64,000 nt of DNA from an uncultured Flavobacteriaceae bacterium. Lineage in GTDB: Bacteria; Bacteroidota; Bacteroidia; Flavobacteriales; Flavobacteriaceae. The DNA is taken from positions 2,534,308 to 2,598,307 of the forward strand of contig CANKZG010000001.1 of assembly GCA_947488435.1 (NCBI GenBank), in the 5' to 3' direction. The notes beneath the pieces were generated by a model that had not been told where the DNA came from, ran no database searches, and saw only the letters and a program-made list of their open reading frames with translations. Within the stretch, counting starts at the first letter, position 1; each line of letters opens with the position of its first letter. Positions 53,915 to 62,910 of this stretch are shown here, in pieces. Position numbers and translations under genes: made by a program.

Positions 53915-54475
53915 TTAATTTGTATAGAGTTCTTTAATATCTTCTAAGGCTTCAATAAAACTACGGTTGTCTTGCAAGACATTAGAAATCACTAAGCTTC
54001 CCTGAAGACTAACCAAAGCTTTTTTTGCTTTTCGCATGGATACTTGTTCCGAATAACCTAAGTCCTGTCCTAGGTTTATAAATCCTGCTATCCATAATTC
54101 CATAGCTTCTTTAATTTCGTTATCGAAAACTGTTGCTTGTGTCTCCATGGAAAATGCACGTAAAAGACAACGTTTACCACCATTGTCATATAATGCACTT
54201 ATGTTTTTAATAACAAGATTTATACGATCTAATGGTGATTGATCACTATTGGAAAGTGGTTCATAAATGTTTGCGATAGTCCATTGCTCTACGTAACGCA
54301 GTACAGCCTTGGCAATTTCTTTTTTTCCACCTGGAAAGCGATGGTATAAACTAGCTTTTTTAAGTCCGCTATATTGTTCCATATCAGACATGCTGGTACC
54401 TTCGTATCCCTTAGCTCGAAAAATTTCGAAAAGCCCGTCAAGCATCTGATTATCTTCAATTTTTTGTGGTCGCAT
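53915..54475 (-). CDS. TetR/AcrR-family transcriptional repressor
   Basis: This 186-residue regulator has an N-terminal TetR helix-turn-helix (about 8-52) with [23 protein letters not shown], and a helical ligand domain after it. It is the first gene of a five-gene minus-strand run (TetR, DUF1348, gap, PPOX, deaminase). A near-perfect palindrome 18 bases upstream of its start is a plausible operator, implying autoregulation and control of gap. The ligand is unknown; oxidants or electrophiles are typical for related systems. Confidence 0.9.
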   Translation of the reverse strand: MRPQKIEDNQMLDGLFEIFRAKGYEGTSMSDMEQYSGLKKASLYHRFPGGKKEIAKAVLRYVEQWTIANIYEPLSNSDQSPLDRINLVIKNISALYDNGGKRCLLRAFSMETQATVFDNEIKEAMELWIAGFINLGQDLGYSEQVSMRKAKKALVSLQGSLVISNVLQDNRSFIEALEDIKELYTN

Positions 54476-54492
54476 GGGTTTTTATATTACAA

Positions 54493-54510
54493 TTACCGAA
54501 CGTTTGGTAA
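54493..54510. promoter_or_regulatory. TetR operator palindrome
   Basis: TTACCGAACGTTTGGTAA is an 18-base palindrome with one mismatched pair (G against T) around the core AACGTT. It sits 18 bases upstream of the tetR start codon and 131 bases before the MFS gene on the other strand. It is of the ACCGAACGTTCGGT kind common for TetR-family operators. Confidence 0.65.
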
Positions 54511-54641
54511 ATATGTCGAGTTATTTATTAAATCTTACACAAGTTCTTATATTTTTATTTAAATGTAATTAATGAGCCTTTAATTTTACGTTATCATCCG
54601 CTATTTTAATTTATATTTAACCAAACTAGCACATAATAAAT

Positions 54642-56183
54642 ATGAAAAACAATCAAAGAAAAACATTATTTGTTGCCTTTGTAGTTTCCCTAGGAGGCTT
54701 TCTTTTTGGCTTTGATGCAGGAATTATTTCTGGCGTAATGACCTATGCAACCCCAGAGTTTAATCTAGAAGAATTACAGGTGGGTTGGGTCGTAAGTTCC
54801 CCATCCTTTTCTGCAATGGTTGCTATGTTGATTGCCGGAAGATTAAGTGATGTTATTGGACGAAAGAAAATTTTAATTTGGGTTGCCATTAGTTATGCGC
54901 TTTCTGCACTACTATCGGCTTATGCTATTTCCTATACAATGTTATACTTGGCAAGGATGCTGGGTGGTTTTGCTTTTGGTGCGGCCTTAATTCTCGCACC
55001 TATTTATATTGCAGAAATTTCTGCAGCTAAAAATAGAGGTAGATTGGTATCCATTCAACAATTAAATATTGTACTTGGATTTTTTGCAGCTTTTTTAAGC
55101 AATTATTATTTTAATGAAGCTTTAACCAATGCTTCTGGTTTTTTAACATCTGATAATGTTTGGCGATGGATGTTGGGGGTGGAATTTTTTCCTGCCTTAC
55201 TATACCTGATATTGCTCTTTTTTGTTCCCAAAAGCCCGCGATGGTTGGCAACCAATGGCAGGCTACCGGAGGCGAAAGTAATTTTAAACGAACTTCATGG
55301 TCCAGAAAATGCAAAAATTGAAATTGATGCCATTGAGAAATCAATATCCGAAGATAGGAACAAGGAAAAAGTGAAAATATTAGCACTTTTTAAACCTGCA
55401 CTTCGATTTACACTTTTCGTAGGGCTAACTATAGGCATACTGCAACAGATTACAGGGATTAATGCAATTTACTTTTACGCAACCTCTATTTTTAAGCAAA
55501 CCGGAATAGGTACTGATGCCGCTTTTGCTCAGGGTGTTTTATTGAGTTTTACAACAGTGGTGGTTACCTTACTGGCGATGAATTTTATTGATAGAATTGG
55601 AAGAAGACCCTTAATGAATTACGGAATGGGAGGAATAGCTATTAGTCTTTTACTGTGCGCTTATGGATTTAGTCAAGCCACCTATCAATTAAAACCTGCA
55701 GCCATTGCTAAAATGCAGACGATTGAAGCAGATTTATTACCCTTGGCAGATATAAAATATACGAATGATGTAGCTTTCAAAAATGCGGTAAAAGCCCGTT
55801 TGGGCAACCAACGTTATACGGAAAATGAAGGTACGATTCTAGAAGCTGCTACCACTATAAATGCAACCTTAGTATTGATCGGTATTTTAGGCTTTATAGC
55901 TTGCTTTGCTTTTTCCTTAGGTCCAGTAATGTGGGTTATGCTGTCTGAATTATTCCCCAATAAATATCGTGGATTGGCCATAGGTTTTGTAGGATTTGTA
56001 AATTCCTTAGCAAGTTCCTTGGTGCAGCTTATTTTTCCCTGGGAATTGTCCAATTTTGGAAATGCAATTAGCTTTCTCATCTTTGGATTGATTGCGTTGA
56101 TAGGATTTTTTGTACTCCTAAAAGTACTTCCCGAAACCAAAGGGAAATCTTTAGAACAAATTGAGGCGGATTTGGTAGGTTGA
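54642..56183 (+). CDS. Sugar porter MFS transporter
   Basis: This 513-residue, 12-helix sugar:proton symporter has the family motifs GRLSDVIGRKK between helices 2 and 3, PKSPRWLATNGR near the half-way loop, QQITGINAIYFYA in helix 7, and PETKGKSLEQIE at the end. An extra loop of about 60 residues (around 355-410) between helices 9 and 10 is notable. It heads the sugar operon, so it probably imports galactose or a sugar freed by the GH43/GH26 enzymes. GH43 starts one base after its stop. Confidence 0.92.
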   Translation: MKNNQRKTLFVAFVVSLGGFLFGFDAGIISGVMTYATPEFNLEELQVGWVVSSPSFSAMVAMLIAGRLSDVIGRKKILIWVAISYALSALLSAYAISYTMLYLARMLGGFAFGAALILAPIYIAEISAAKNRGRLVSIQQLNIVLGFFAAFLSNYYFNEALTNASGFLTSDNVWRWMLGVEFFPALLYLILLFFVPKSPRWLATNGRLPEAKVILNELHGPENAKIEIDAIEKSISEDRNKEKVKILALFKPALRFTLFVGLTIGILQQITGINAIYFYATSIFKQTGIGTDAAFAQGVLLSFTTVVVTLLAMNFIDRIGRRPLMNYGMGGIAISLLLCAYGFSQATYQLKPAAIAKMQTIEADLLPLADIKYTNDVAFKNAVKARLGNQRYTENEGTILEAATTINATLVLIGILGFIACFAFSLGPVMWVMLSELFPNKYRGLAIGFVGFVNSLASSLVQLIFPWELSNFGNAISFLIFGLIALIGFFVLLKVLPETKGKSLEQIEADLVG

Positions 56184-56184
56184 T

Positions 56185-57780
56185 ATGAAGATTATAAATC
56201 CAATATTAGCTGGATTTAACCCTGATCCTTCTATTGTTCGTGTAGGCGAGGACTATTACATTGCTACCTCTACATTTGAGTGGTTTCCAGGAGTTCAAAT
56301 TCACCATTCTAAGGACTTAAAGAACTGGAAACTGGTCGCCAGGCCATTGCAAAGACTATCCCAATTGGATATGAAAGGAAACCCTGATTCTTGTGGAGTT
56401 TGGGCGCCATGCTTATCTTATGCTGATGGACTTTTTTACCTAGTTTATAGCAATGTACGCTCCTTTGACGGTGTTTGGAAAGACACCCCTAACTATTTAG
56501 TTACAAGTACTTCTATTGAAGGAGATTGGAGCGATCCTATATATCTGTCCTCTCGCGGATTTGACGGATCGATGTTTCATGATACTGATGGAAAGAAATG
56601 GTTTTTAAGCATGTTGGTAGATCATCGCAACGGAATTTTTTTCGGCGGTATCGAAATGCAAGAATACGATCCACTTCATAAATGTTTAATTGGAGAACGA
56701 CACTATCTCACGCAAGGATCAGCACTTGGTGTTAGTGAAGGACCACATTTATATCAAAATAATGGATATTATTATTTGGTACTGGCGGAAGGAGGAACGG
56801 AGTATAATCATGCAGTTTCTATTGCCCGAAGTAAAAATATCTATGGTCCTTATGAATTTCATCCGGAAAACCCTATAATCTCTGCACGAGAAGATACTTC
56901 TAGTTACCTTCAAAAGACAGGGCATGGAGATTTAGTACAAACGCAAAATGGAGATTGGTATGCGGTATTTTTGACTGGAAGACCTTTAGAAGAATTAGGT
57001 CGATGTATTTTAGGAAGAGAGACAGCAATAGCAGAACTCACATGGAAAGACGGATGGCCGTATTTAAGCCAGGGTGGTCGAGTTCCCCAAATGATTGCGC
57101 ATTCAGGACTTGAAGAACAGACCCTAGAACCTGTCGCACCTAGAAGGTACTTTAATAAAACTCTTCCAAAAGAGTTTCAATCGTTACGTATTCCTATTAG
57201 GGAGCAGTGGTGCAGTTTAACCGTAAGTCCAGGCTATTTACGTTTGTATGGCAAGGAATCATTAAGCTCTATCCACCATCAAAGTTTATTGGCAAGAAGA
57301 ATAAATAGTATATATAGTTGTACTACAACGGCAGTTAATTTTTCTCCCGAAAATTTTCAACAAATGGCCGGGTTAGTTTTTTATTACAATACGGGGCATT
57401 ATCACTATGTATATATTACTGCAAATAATACCCTTGGTAAGCGATATCTTTCTATAATCTCTTCAGATAATTTTGAAATGTCTTTTCAAGAAGAGTTGGT
57501 TTTTCTAGAGGAAAACACAACGGTATTCTTGAGAGGTATTATGAAAGCCAAAATACTACAATTTTATTGGAGCTCCGATGATGAAAATTATCATATGCTT
57601 GGTGAAGCTTTAGATGCGAGCATTCTATCCGATGATTATGTTAGAGCTGGAGGCGACCGGTATCGTCCAGCATTTACAGGATGTTTTGTAGGGATATGTT
57701 GTCAGGATTTAGCAACAAATTCACATCATGCGGATTTTGAATGGTTTGAATACCTTAAACTGAATGCAAATGAAATATAA
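56185..57780 (+). CDS. Glycoside hydrolase family 43 enzyme
   Basis: This 531-residue five-bladed beta-propeller has the GH43 catalytic aspartate in NPDPS (about residue 14), a second aspartate in GFDGSMFHD, and the glutamate in VSEGPHLY. A C-terminal beta-sandwich (about 330-525) completes the GH43 plus DUF1349-like arrangement. Such enzymes are beta-xylosidases or alpha-L-arabinofuranosidases. There is no signal peptide, so it works on oligosaccharides imported to the cytoplasm. It overlaps the next gene by 11-17 bases, showing translational coupling. Confidence 0.9.
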   Translation: MKIINPILAGFNPDPSIVRVGEDYYIATSTFEWFPGVQIHHSKDLKNWKLVARPLQRLSQLDMKGNPDSCGVWAPCLSYADGLFYLVYSNVRSFDGVWKDTPNYLVTSTSIEGDWSDPIYLSSRGFDGSMFHDTDGKKWFLSMLVDHRNGIFFGGIEMQEYDPLHKCLIGERHYLTQGSALGVSEGPHLYQNNGYYYLVLAEGGTEYNHAVSIARSKNIYGPYEFHPENPIISAREDTSSYLQKTGHGDLVQTQNGDWYAVFLTGRPLEELGRCILGRETAIAELTWKDGWPYLSQGGRVPQMIAHSGLEEQTLEPVAPRRYFNKTLPKEFQSLRIPIREQWCSLTVSPGYLRLYGKESLSSIHHQSLLARRINSIYSCTTTAVNFSPENFQQMAGLVFYYNTGHYHYVYITANNTLGKRYLSIISSDNFEMSFQEELVFLEENTTVFLRGIMKAKILQFYWSSDDENYHMLGEALDASILSDDYVRAGGDRYRPAFTGCFVGICCQDLATNSHHADFEWFEYLKLNANEI

Positions 57781-58915
57781 TAGAATACAAATTTGTTTCT
57801 TGTGTATGCTGCTACTGGCCTGTGGCAGTGTCAGTAAAGAGAACTCAAAAACGTTTAGCAATATAACCGCTGCAAAAGGTGAACGTAAGTTGGCAAAATT
57901 TGAACCACCCAGAGGAAAGGTTTTGCTTTTTGCTGGACAGGAACTGGAAGCAGTAGGAGGCTTGGAAAATTATAATGATGGTTATTTAAATCATTTTGAT
58001 AAACCTGCAGGTTGGACGACCTATACAAATATTAACCCGGGACAGCATTCCTTTGGTAGAATACAACAAGGATTAGACGGACTGTTTGCCACCCACGATT
58101 GGGGAGATTATCACTATAATGCAAGTTTACAACTCTCCGATGAAGATTATAGTAATATGGCTTTAGCTATCGGATTACAGTTTGTAAATCATGAAGAAAA
58201 GGTAGCAAAAGGGAAGCATGATCGCTACATAAAACGATTGGGAAAGTTTTTACTTTCTCTTGGAGAACGCCCTGTTTTTCTTCGTATTGCCTACGAGTTT
58301 GATGGCGATCCTTGGAACCATTATGATCAGGAAGCTACCATCAAAGCATATAAAAGAATGGTAGACATTTTTAGACGTATGGGAGTCACTAATACGGCTT
58401 ATGTATGGCAATCTACGGGTTTTATGTCCAATCAAGCCCAGCTTGAAAATTGGTACCCGGGAGATGATTATGTAGATTGGCTGGGTGTGTCTTTCTTTAA
58501 TAACTGGCAGAAAATAGAAATGATCGAGTTTGCCCGAAAAAAAGGAAAACCAGTTTTTATTGCAGAAGCTACTCCTACAGTTACCGATTATGATAAAGAC
58601 CCAAGTGGGAGTACAGGGTTGACAAAACCCATGCAGTTATCCGATCCAGAACATGGAACATTGGCATGGAATAAATGGTTCGTTCCTTTTTTCGACACTA
58701 TAGATAAGAACGAAGATGTGGTGAAAGCGGTACACTATATAAACTGCCATTGGGATTCACATCCGATGTGGTATAACAATCCAACGTTTAAAGGGGTTGA
58801 TGCCCGATTGCATTTGAATGATACTATTAGCGCACGATGGAGAAAAATTACATCGAATCCAAAGTATATTAAATCTTCGGAAGATCTATATTATAAAATG
58901 TACAATGGTTATTAA
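57764..58915 (+). CDS. GH26-like glycoside hydrolase lipoprotein
   Basis: This 383-residue lipoprotein has lipobox LLLAC, and the ATG at 57770 is an equally good start. The TIM-barrel is of GH26 type, with candidate acid/base Glu in RIAYEFDGDPWNHY, TAYVWQSTG and candidate nucleophile Glu in FIAEATP. It resembles beta-mannanase-like enzymes, but the exact family is not certain. Its 5' end overlaps GH43 on the same strand. Being envelope-bound, it would trim polymers outside, with MFS and GH43 handling the products inside. Confidence 0.75.
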   Translation: MQMKYNRIQICFLCMLLLACGSVSKENSKTFSNITAAKGERKLAKFEPPRGKVLLFAGQELEAVGGLENYNDGYLNHFDKPAGWTTYTNINPGQHSFGRIQQGLDGLFATHDWGDYHYNASLQLSDEDYSNMALAIGLQFVNHEEKVAKGKHDRYIKRLGKFLLSLGERPVFLRIAYEFDGDPWNHYDQEATIKAYKRMVDIFRRMGVTNTAYVWQSTGFMSNQAQLENWYPGDDYVDWLGVSFFNNWQKIEMIEFARKKGKPVFIAEATPTVTDYDKDPSGSTGLTKPMQLSDPEHGTLAWNKWFVPFFDTIDKNEDVVKAVHYINCHWDSHPMWYNNPTFKGVDARLHLNDTISARWRKITSNPKYIKSSEDLYYKMYNGY

Positions 58916-58981
58916 TTTTTTTTACATGTTATTGGCTTAAATATATTAAATATAAATGTATAAATTACGTTTTATTTTTAA

Positions 58982-58989
58982 TACCTTTG
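58982..58989 (+). promoter_or_regulatory. Possible -7 box TACCTTTG before galK
   Basis: TACCTTTG matches the TAnnTTTG consensus 25 bases before the galK GTG, inside a 99-base gap. A -33 TTG at the right distance is not evident. It may give galK-galT a promoter of their own. Confidence 0.3.
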
Positions 58990-59014
58990 ATTTTCAGTTT
59001 TAAGTTCGAATTAC

Positions 59015-60151
59015 GTGCAATTTTTACAAAATTTTAGCCCCCAACTATTGGTAGATTCTCCGGGTAGGATAAATATTATTGGGGAACATACAGACTATAA
59101 CCTCGGATACGTTTTACCTACGGCCATTGATAAAAAAATTCAATTTAAATTTCAGAAAAACGGATCTGCTGGTATCTGTAATATATATAGCCAGAGTTAT
59201 GATCGCGGATTTACAGCGGATTTACAATTATTGAACCCGAGTACCATTGAATGGGAGAATTATATTTTGGGTGTTTTAGATCAAATTGTTCAACGTACCG
59301 ATAAATTAAAAGGTTTTGATTGTGTAATTGAAAGTAAACTGCCTATGGGCTCTGGGGTAAGCTCTTCAGCTGCTTTAGAATGTGGATTGGCTATGGGACT
59401 AAATGCGTTGTTTGAACTTGGACTATCAAAAGAAACCATAGTAACGCTTTCACGAGATGCAGAGCACAATTTTGTAGGAACCAAATGCGGTATTATGGAC
59501 CAATATGCTTCCGTAATGAGCAAGAAAGGTCATGTTATTCTCTTGGATTGTAAAACCCTTATTCCTAATTATATTCCCATCACTATTGCACCCTATAAGC
59601 TATTGATGTTAAATTCGAATGTATCTCATAATTTGGCTAGCAGTGCTTATAATACAAGACGTGAAGAATGTGAAAAAGGAGTACAGATTTTAAAGCAAAT
59701 GTATCCCCAAATCAATTCCTTGCGGGATGTTAGTTTAGAAATGATCGATCAATCTAAAAATTCACTGGGAGATATCATTTACAGGAGGTGCAGTTATGTG
59801 GTAAAAGAAAATGCACGAGTGTTAGCAGCTGCAGCGGCTTTAGCGCATAATGACCTTAATCGGTTAGGAATTTTGTTGTACGAATCGCATCAAGGAATTC
59901 AATACGATTATGAGGTAAGTTGCCCAGAAACGGACTTTTTAGTGCATTTTTCAAAAACATATGATTCCATTTTGGGATCTCGGCAAATGGGTGGAGGATT
60001 TGGAGGATGTGCAATTACGTTAATCCATGAAGAAGCAATACCTGACTACGTTAATGATGTAGCCAAAGCATATCAAAAGAAGTTTAATATTACGCTTAGT
60101 CCTTTTGAAGCATTGCCCGATGAAGGCACAAAAGTAACAGTGATAAAATGA
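59015..60151 (+). CDS. galK: Galactokinase
   Basis: This 378-residue GHMP kinase phosphorylates alpha-D-galactose at C1 with ATP. It has the galactokinase signature GRINIIGEHTDYNLG, the ATP-binding PMGSGVSSSAALECG and the late GGGFGGCAITLI. The start is GTG 59015. Its end overlaps galT by four bases, so the two are coupled. It is the first Leloir enzyme and shows that galactose is a product of the upstream hydrolases. Confidence 0.95.
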   Translation: MQFLQNFSPQLLVDSPGRINIIGEHTDYNLGYVLPTAIDKKIQFKFQKNGSAGICNIYSQSYDRGFTADLQLLNPSTIEWENYILGVLDQIVQRTDKLKGFDCVIESKLPMGSGVSSSAALECGLAMGLNALFELGLSKETIVTLSRDAEHNFVGTKCGIMDQYASVMSKKGHVILLDCKTLIPNYIPITIAPYKLLMLNSNVSHNLASSAYNTRREECEKGVQILKQMYPQINSLRDVSLEMIDQSKNSLGDIIYRRCSYVVKENARVLAAAAALAHNDLNRLGILLYESHQGIQYDYEVSCPETDFLVHFSKTYDSILGSRQMGGGFGGCAITLIHEEAIPDYVNDVAKAYQKKFNITLSPFEALPDEGTKVTVIK

Positions 60152-61197
60152 TAGCAACCGATTTTAATGACAATCCGCATAGGAGATTTAATATTTTAAC
60201 GGGAGAATGGATTTTAGTCTCTCCGCATCGCACCAAAAGACCATGGCAGGGTAAAACAGAGAAGGTAGCAACTACGAGTTTACCTTCTCATGACCCAGGA
60301 TGCTATTTATGTCCAAGGAATGAAAGAGCAGGAGGAAAGATCAATCCGGATTACCAAAAACCCTTTAGTTTTGTAAACGACTTCTCTGCATTATTATCTG
60401 ATGTACCGGTAGCCGATTATAAAGACAACTTACTTCATGCGGTATCTGAATCTGGAATTTGCAAGGTGGTTTGCTTTTCTCCAAACCATGCGCTTACACT
60501 ACCACTTTTATCCGTTGCTGAAATTACGGATGTAATTTCCCTATGGCAGCAGGAGCGCAAGGAATTGGGAGCAAAACCAGCTATAAATTATGTGCAAATT
60601 TTCGAGAATAAAGGCGATATTATGGGATGTAGTAACCCACATCCTCATGGGCAAATCTGGGCGCAACGAACAGTACCTCAAGAAGTTCAAAAGAAAACAA
60701 TACGTTTAAAACAATATTGGAAAGAACACGGACAAAGTTTACTTGAAGCTTATGTACGTCAGGAGCTTGGATTGGATGAACGGATTATTTTACAGAACAA
60801 ACATTTTATTGCGCTAATCCCGTATTGGGCAGTTTGGCCATACGAAACTATGATTATTCCAAAACGGAAAATAAGACATATAAATGAACTATCGGAAATT
60901 GAAAAACTGGCATTCGCAGATTGTATAAAACAATTGACGATTCGTTATGATAATATCTTCAATACTTCCTTTCCCTATTCAGCAGGTATACATCAGGCGC
61001 CGACGGATAATGAACAACATGATGAGTGGCATTTTCATATGTCGTTTTATCCACCGTTATTACGTTCGGCAACCATTAAAAAATTTATGGTTGGCTATGA
61101 ACTATTCGCCAATCCGCAGCGCGATATCACTGCAGAACAGGCTGCGATTACAATGCGTGGTGTATCGAATGTGCATTACAGCAAAAACGCTGAATAA
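60148..61197 (+). CDS. galT: Galactose-1-phosphate uridylyltransferase
   Basis: This 349-residue enzyme swaps UMP between UDP-glucose and galactose-1-phosphate. It has the zinc-binding CYLCPRN, the nucleophile motif SNPHPHGQIW with the catalytic histidine, and HQAPTDNEQHDEWHFHMSF near the end. It overlaps galK by four bases. No galE or galM is present in this window, so the epimerase must be elsewhere. Confidence 0.96.
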   Translation: MIATDFNDNPHRRFNILTGEWILVSPHRTKRPWQGKTEKVATTSLPSHDPGCYLCPRNERAGGKINPDYQKPFSFVNDFSALLSDVPVADYKDNLLHAVSESGICKVVCFSPNHALTLPLLSVAEITDVISLWQQERKELGAKPAINYVQIFENKGDIMGCSNPHPHGQIWAQRTVPQEVQKKTIRLKQYWKEHGQSLLEAYVRQELGLDERIILQNKHFIALIPYWAVWPYETMIIPKRKIRHINELSEIEKLAFADCIKQLTIRYDNIFNTSFPYSAGIHQAPTDNEQHDEWHFHMSFYPPLLRSATIKKFMVGYELFANPQRDITAEQAAITMRGVSNVHYSKNAE

Positions 61198-61246
61198 AAA
61201 TATTTAGCACTTTAGTTCTGGAGTTAAATTCTTCAACAACTTTTGA

Positions 61247-61254
61247 TAACTTTG
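61247..61254 (+). promoter_or_regulatory. -7 box TAACTTTG before trxB
   Basis: TAACTTTG matches TAnnTTTG 61 bases before the trxB ATG, 50 bases after galT. It gives trxB a promoter distinct from the gal genes. A -33 element was not clear. Confidence 0.45.
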
Positions 61255-61314
61255 TGTAAGGAATCTTCTAAAAAACCTACTTTTGTAAGACTGCGAATCA
61301 AGGAAACCAGAGTT

Positions 61315-62280
61315 ATGTCAGAAAAAATAGAACGATTAAAAACACTTATCATCGGATCAGGTCCTGCGGGCTACACGGCAGCAATTTATGCTGCTAGAGC
61401 AGACCTTAAACCTGTTATGTATACTGGAATGGAGCCAGGAGGCCAATTAACGACCACTACAGAGGTTGATAATTTTCCAGGCTATCCGGAAGGAATAGAT
61501 GGTCCCACGATGATGGTACAATTACAACAACAAGCCGAACGTTTTGGTACAGAAGTACGTATTGGAATGATTACCGCTGTTAACTTTAGCGATGAAATAG
61601 GCGGTATTCATAAGCTTACTGTAGATGGTACAAAAGAAATTGAAGCGGAGACCGTGATCATATCAACCGGAGCTACCGCAAAGTATCTTGGATTACCGAG
61701 TGAAGAGCGTCTTAAAGGTGGAGGTGTTTCAGCCTGTGCAGTATGTGACGGATTTTTCTACAAAGGGCAAGAAGTTGCCATAGTTGGAGGAGGTGATACC
61801 GCGGCAGAAGAAGCTTCCTATTTAGCTAATATCTGTTCTAAAGTTACCATGCTTATCCGTAAGGATCATATGCGTGCGTCAAAAGCAATGCAACATCGTG
61901 TAGAAAGTCTTTCAAACATAGATATCCGATACAATACAGAGGTAGATGAGATTATTGGTGAACAGGTAGTAGAAGGTTTACGCATGATAAACAATCAAAC
62001 ACAGGAAAAAGAAGAAATTCCAATCACTGGATTTTTTGTAGCTATAGGACATAAACCAAATACTGAAATTTTTAAAGGTCAGTTAGATATGGATGAAACA
62101 GGTTATGTTTTAACCCCGGGAAAATCTACAAAAACGAACAAACCAGGTGTGTTTGCTAGTGGTGATGTACAGGATAAAGATTATAGACAAGCAGTTACAG
62201 CCGCTGGTACTGGATGTATGGCAGCGTTAGACGCTGAACGTTATCTTGCTGCTGTTGAAACTCCAGAAGAAGTAGCATAA
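61315..62280 (+). CDS. trxB: Thioredoxin reductase
   Basis: This protein of about 321 residues is a flavoprotein with FAD motif IIGSGPAGYTAA, the redox pair CAVC (active-site dithiol) and the NADPH motif GGGDTAAEEA. The end ASGDVQDKDYRQAVTAAGTGCMAALDAE is the FAD closing motif. It transfers electrons from NADPH to thioredoxin in the cytoplasm. I chose the ATG at 61315, which begins MSEKIERLK; a longer upstream frame has no support. Its strong terminator lies at 62311-62343. Confidence 0.95.
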   Translation: MSEKIERLKTLIIGSGPAGYTAAIYAARADLKPVMYTGMEPGGQLTTTTEVDNFPGYPEGIDGPTMMVQLQQQAERFGTEVRIGMITAVNFSDEIGGIHKLTVDGTKEIEAETVIISTGATAKYLGLPSEERLKGGGVSACAVCDGFFYKGQEVAIVGGGDTAAEEASYLANICSKVTMLIRKDHMRASKAMQHRVESLSNIDIRYNTEVDEIIGEQVVEGLRMINNQTQEKEEIPITGFFVAIGHKPNTEIFKGQLDMDETGYVLTPGKSTKTNKPGVFASGDVQDKDYRQAVTAAGTGCMAALDAERYLAAVETPEEVA

Positions 62281-62310
62281 TCCTAACAAAACAACATTAA
62301 GAAAGTAGTG

Positions 62311-62343
62311 AAAGAGAGCTGATTGTAATCAGCTCTCTTTTTT
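62311..62343 (+). terminator. Strong intrinsic terminator after trxB
   Basis: AAAGAGAGCTGATT (62311-62324) pairs perfectly with AATCAGCTCTCTTT (62327-62340), giving at least a 12-bp stem with a 4-base loop and a T-tract directly after. It also faces the convergent lipocalin-like gene, so it may terminate in both directions. Confidence 0.9.
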
Positions 62344-62349
62344 ATGTTT

Positions 62350-62796
62350 TTAATGGATACGTTTATAGTTTTCAGAGAAGGTTCTGTTTCCTTCTTCATC
62401 AATGGTTATTTGGCTGAAACTATTTTCCTCTAATATTAGCTCAAAGCTGAACACTCGAATGGTATCTAGCGCTTTCATAATAGAGGCTGAGCCATACTCT
62501 AGTGTTTCTCGTAATTCATTATTGGTATTTTCATAAGAACCGTATCCAAACCATTCTACAGAATCTCTAGGAACGTAGCGTGTCCACATAACTTTTCCTT
62601 CATTATACATTTTAATTTGTCGATAGCCTTTGGGATTGGGTACAGTGTCAATAACTTCATCTCCATCATAATTATAATGGTTTATTAACTCCCAAGCACC
62701 ATCAAGAGTGAGGGTTTTTTGCGATTTTGGAGAGGTGATTTCAGTAGCAGATACCAAAAACAGCATCAAAAAAATCAGTCCGAGTAATTTTTTCAT
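62350..62796 (-). CDS. Secreted lipocalin-like protein
   Basis: This 148-residue protein has a signal peptide (about 1-17, ending SAT). The mature part DGAWELINHYNYDGDEV and alternating beta strands fit the lipocalin-like family often annotated in Flavobacteriaceae. No catalytic residues are visible. It is monocistronic and converges with trxB. Function is not known. Confidence 0.6.
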   Translation of the reverse strand: MKKLLGLIFLMLFLVSATEITSPKSQKTLTLDGAWELINHYNYDGDEVIDTVPNPKGYRQIKMYNEGKVMWTRYVPRDSVEWFGYGSYENTNNELRETLEYGSASIMKALDTIRVFSFELILEENSFSQITIDEEGNRTFSENYKRIH

Positions 62797-62910
62797 GGTG
62801 GCGTGTTTTTAATTAGTAAACTCTTTAATACTAAAAAGATACATATATTTTTGTTGATATCATAAACTTTGGTATCAATAATTAAGAATTTATTAAAAAA
62901 GAAACAAATA

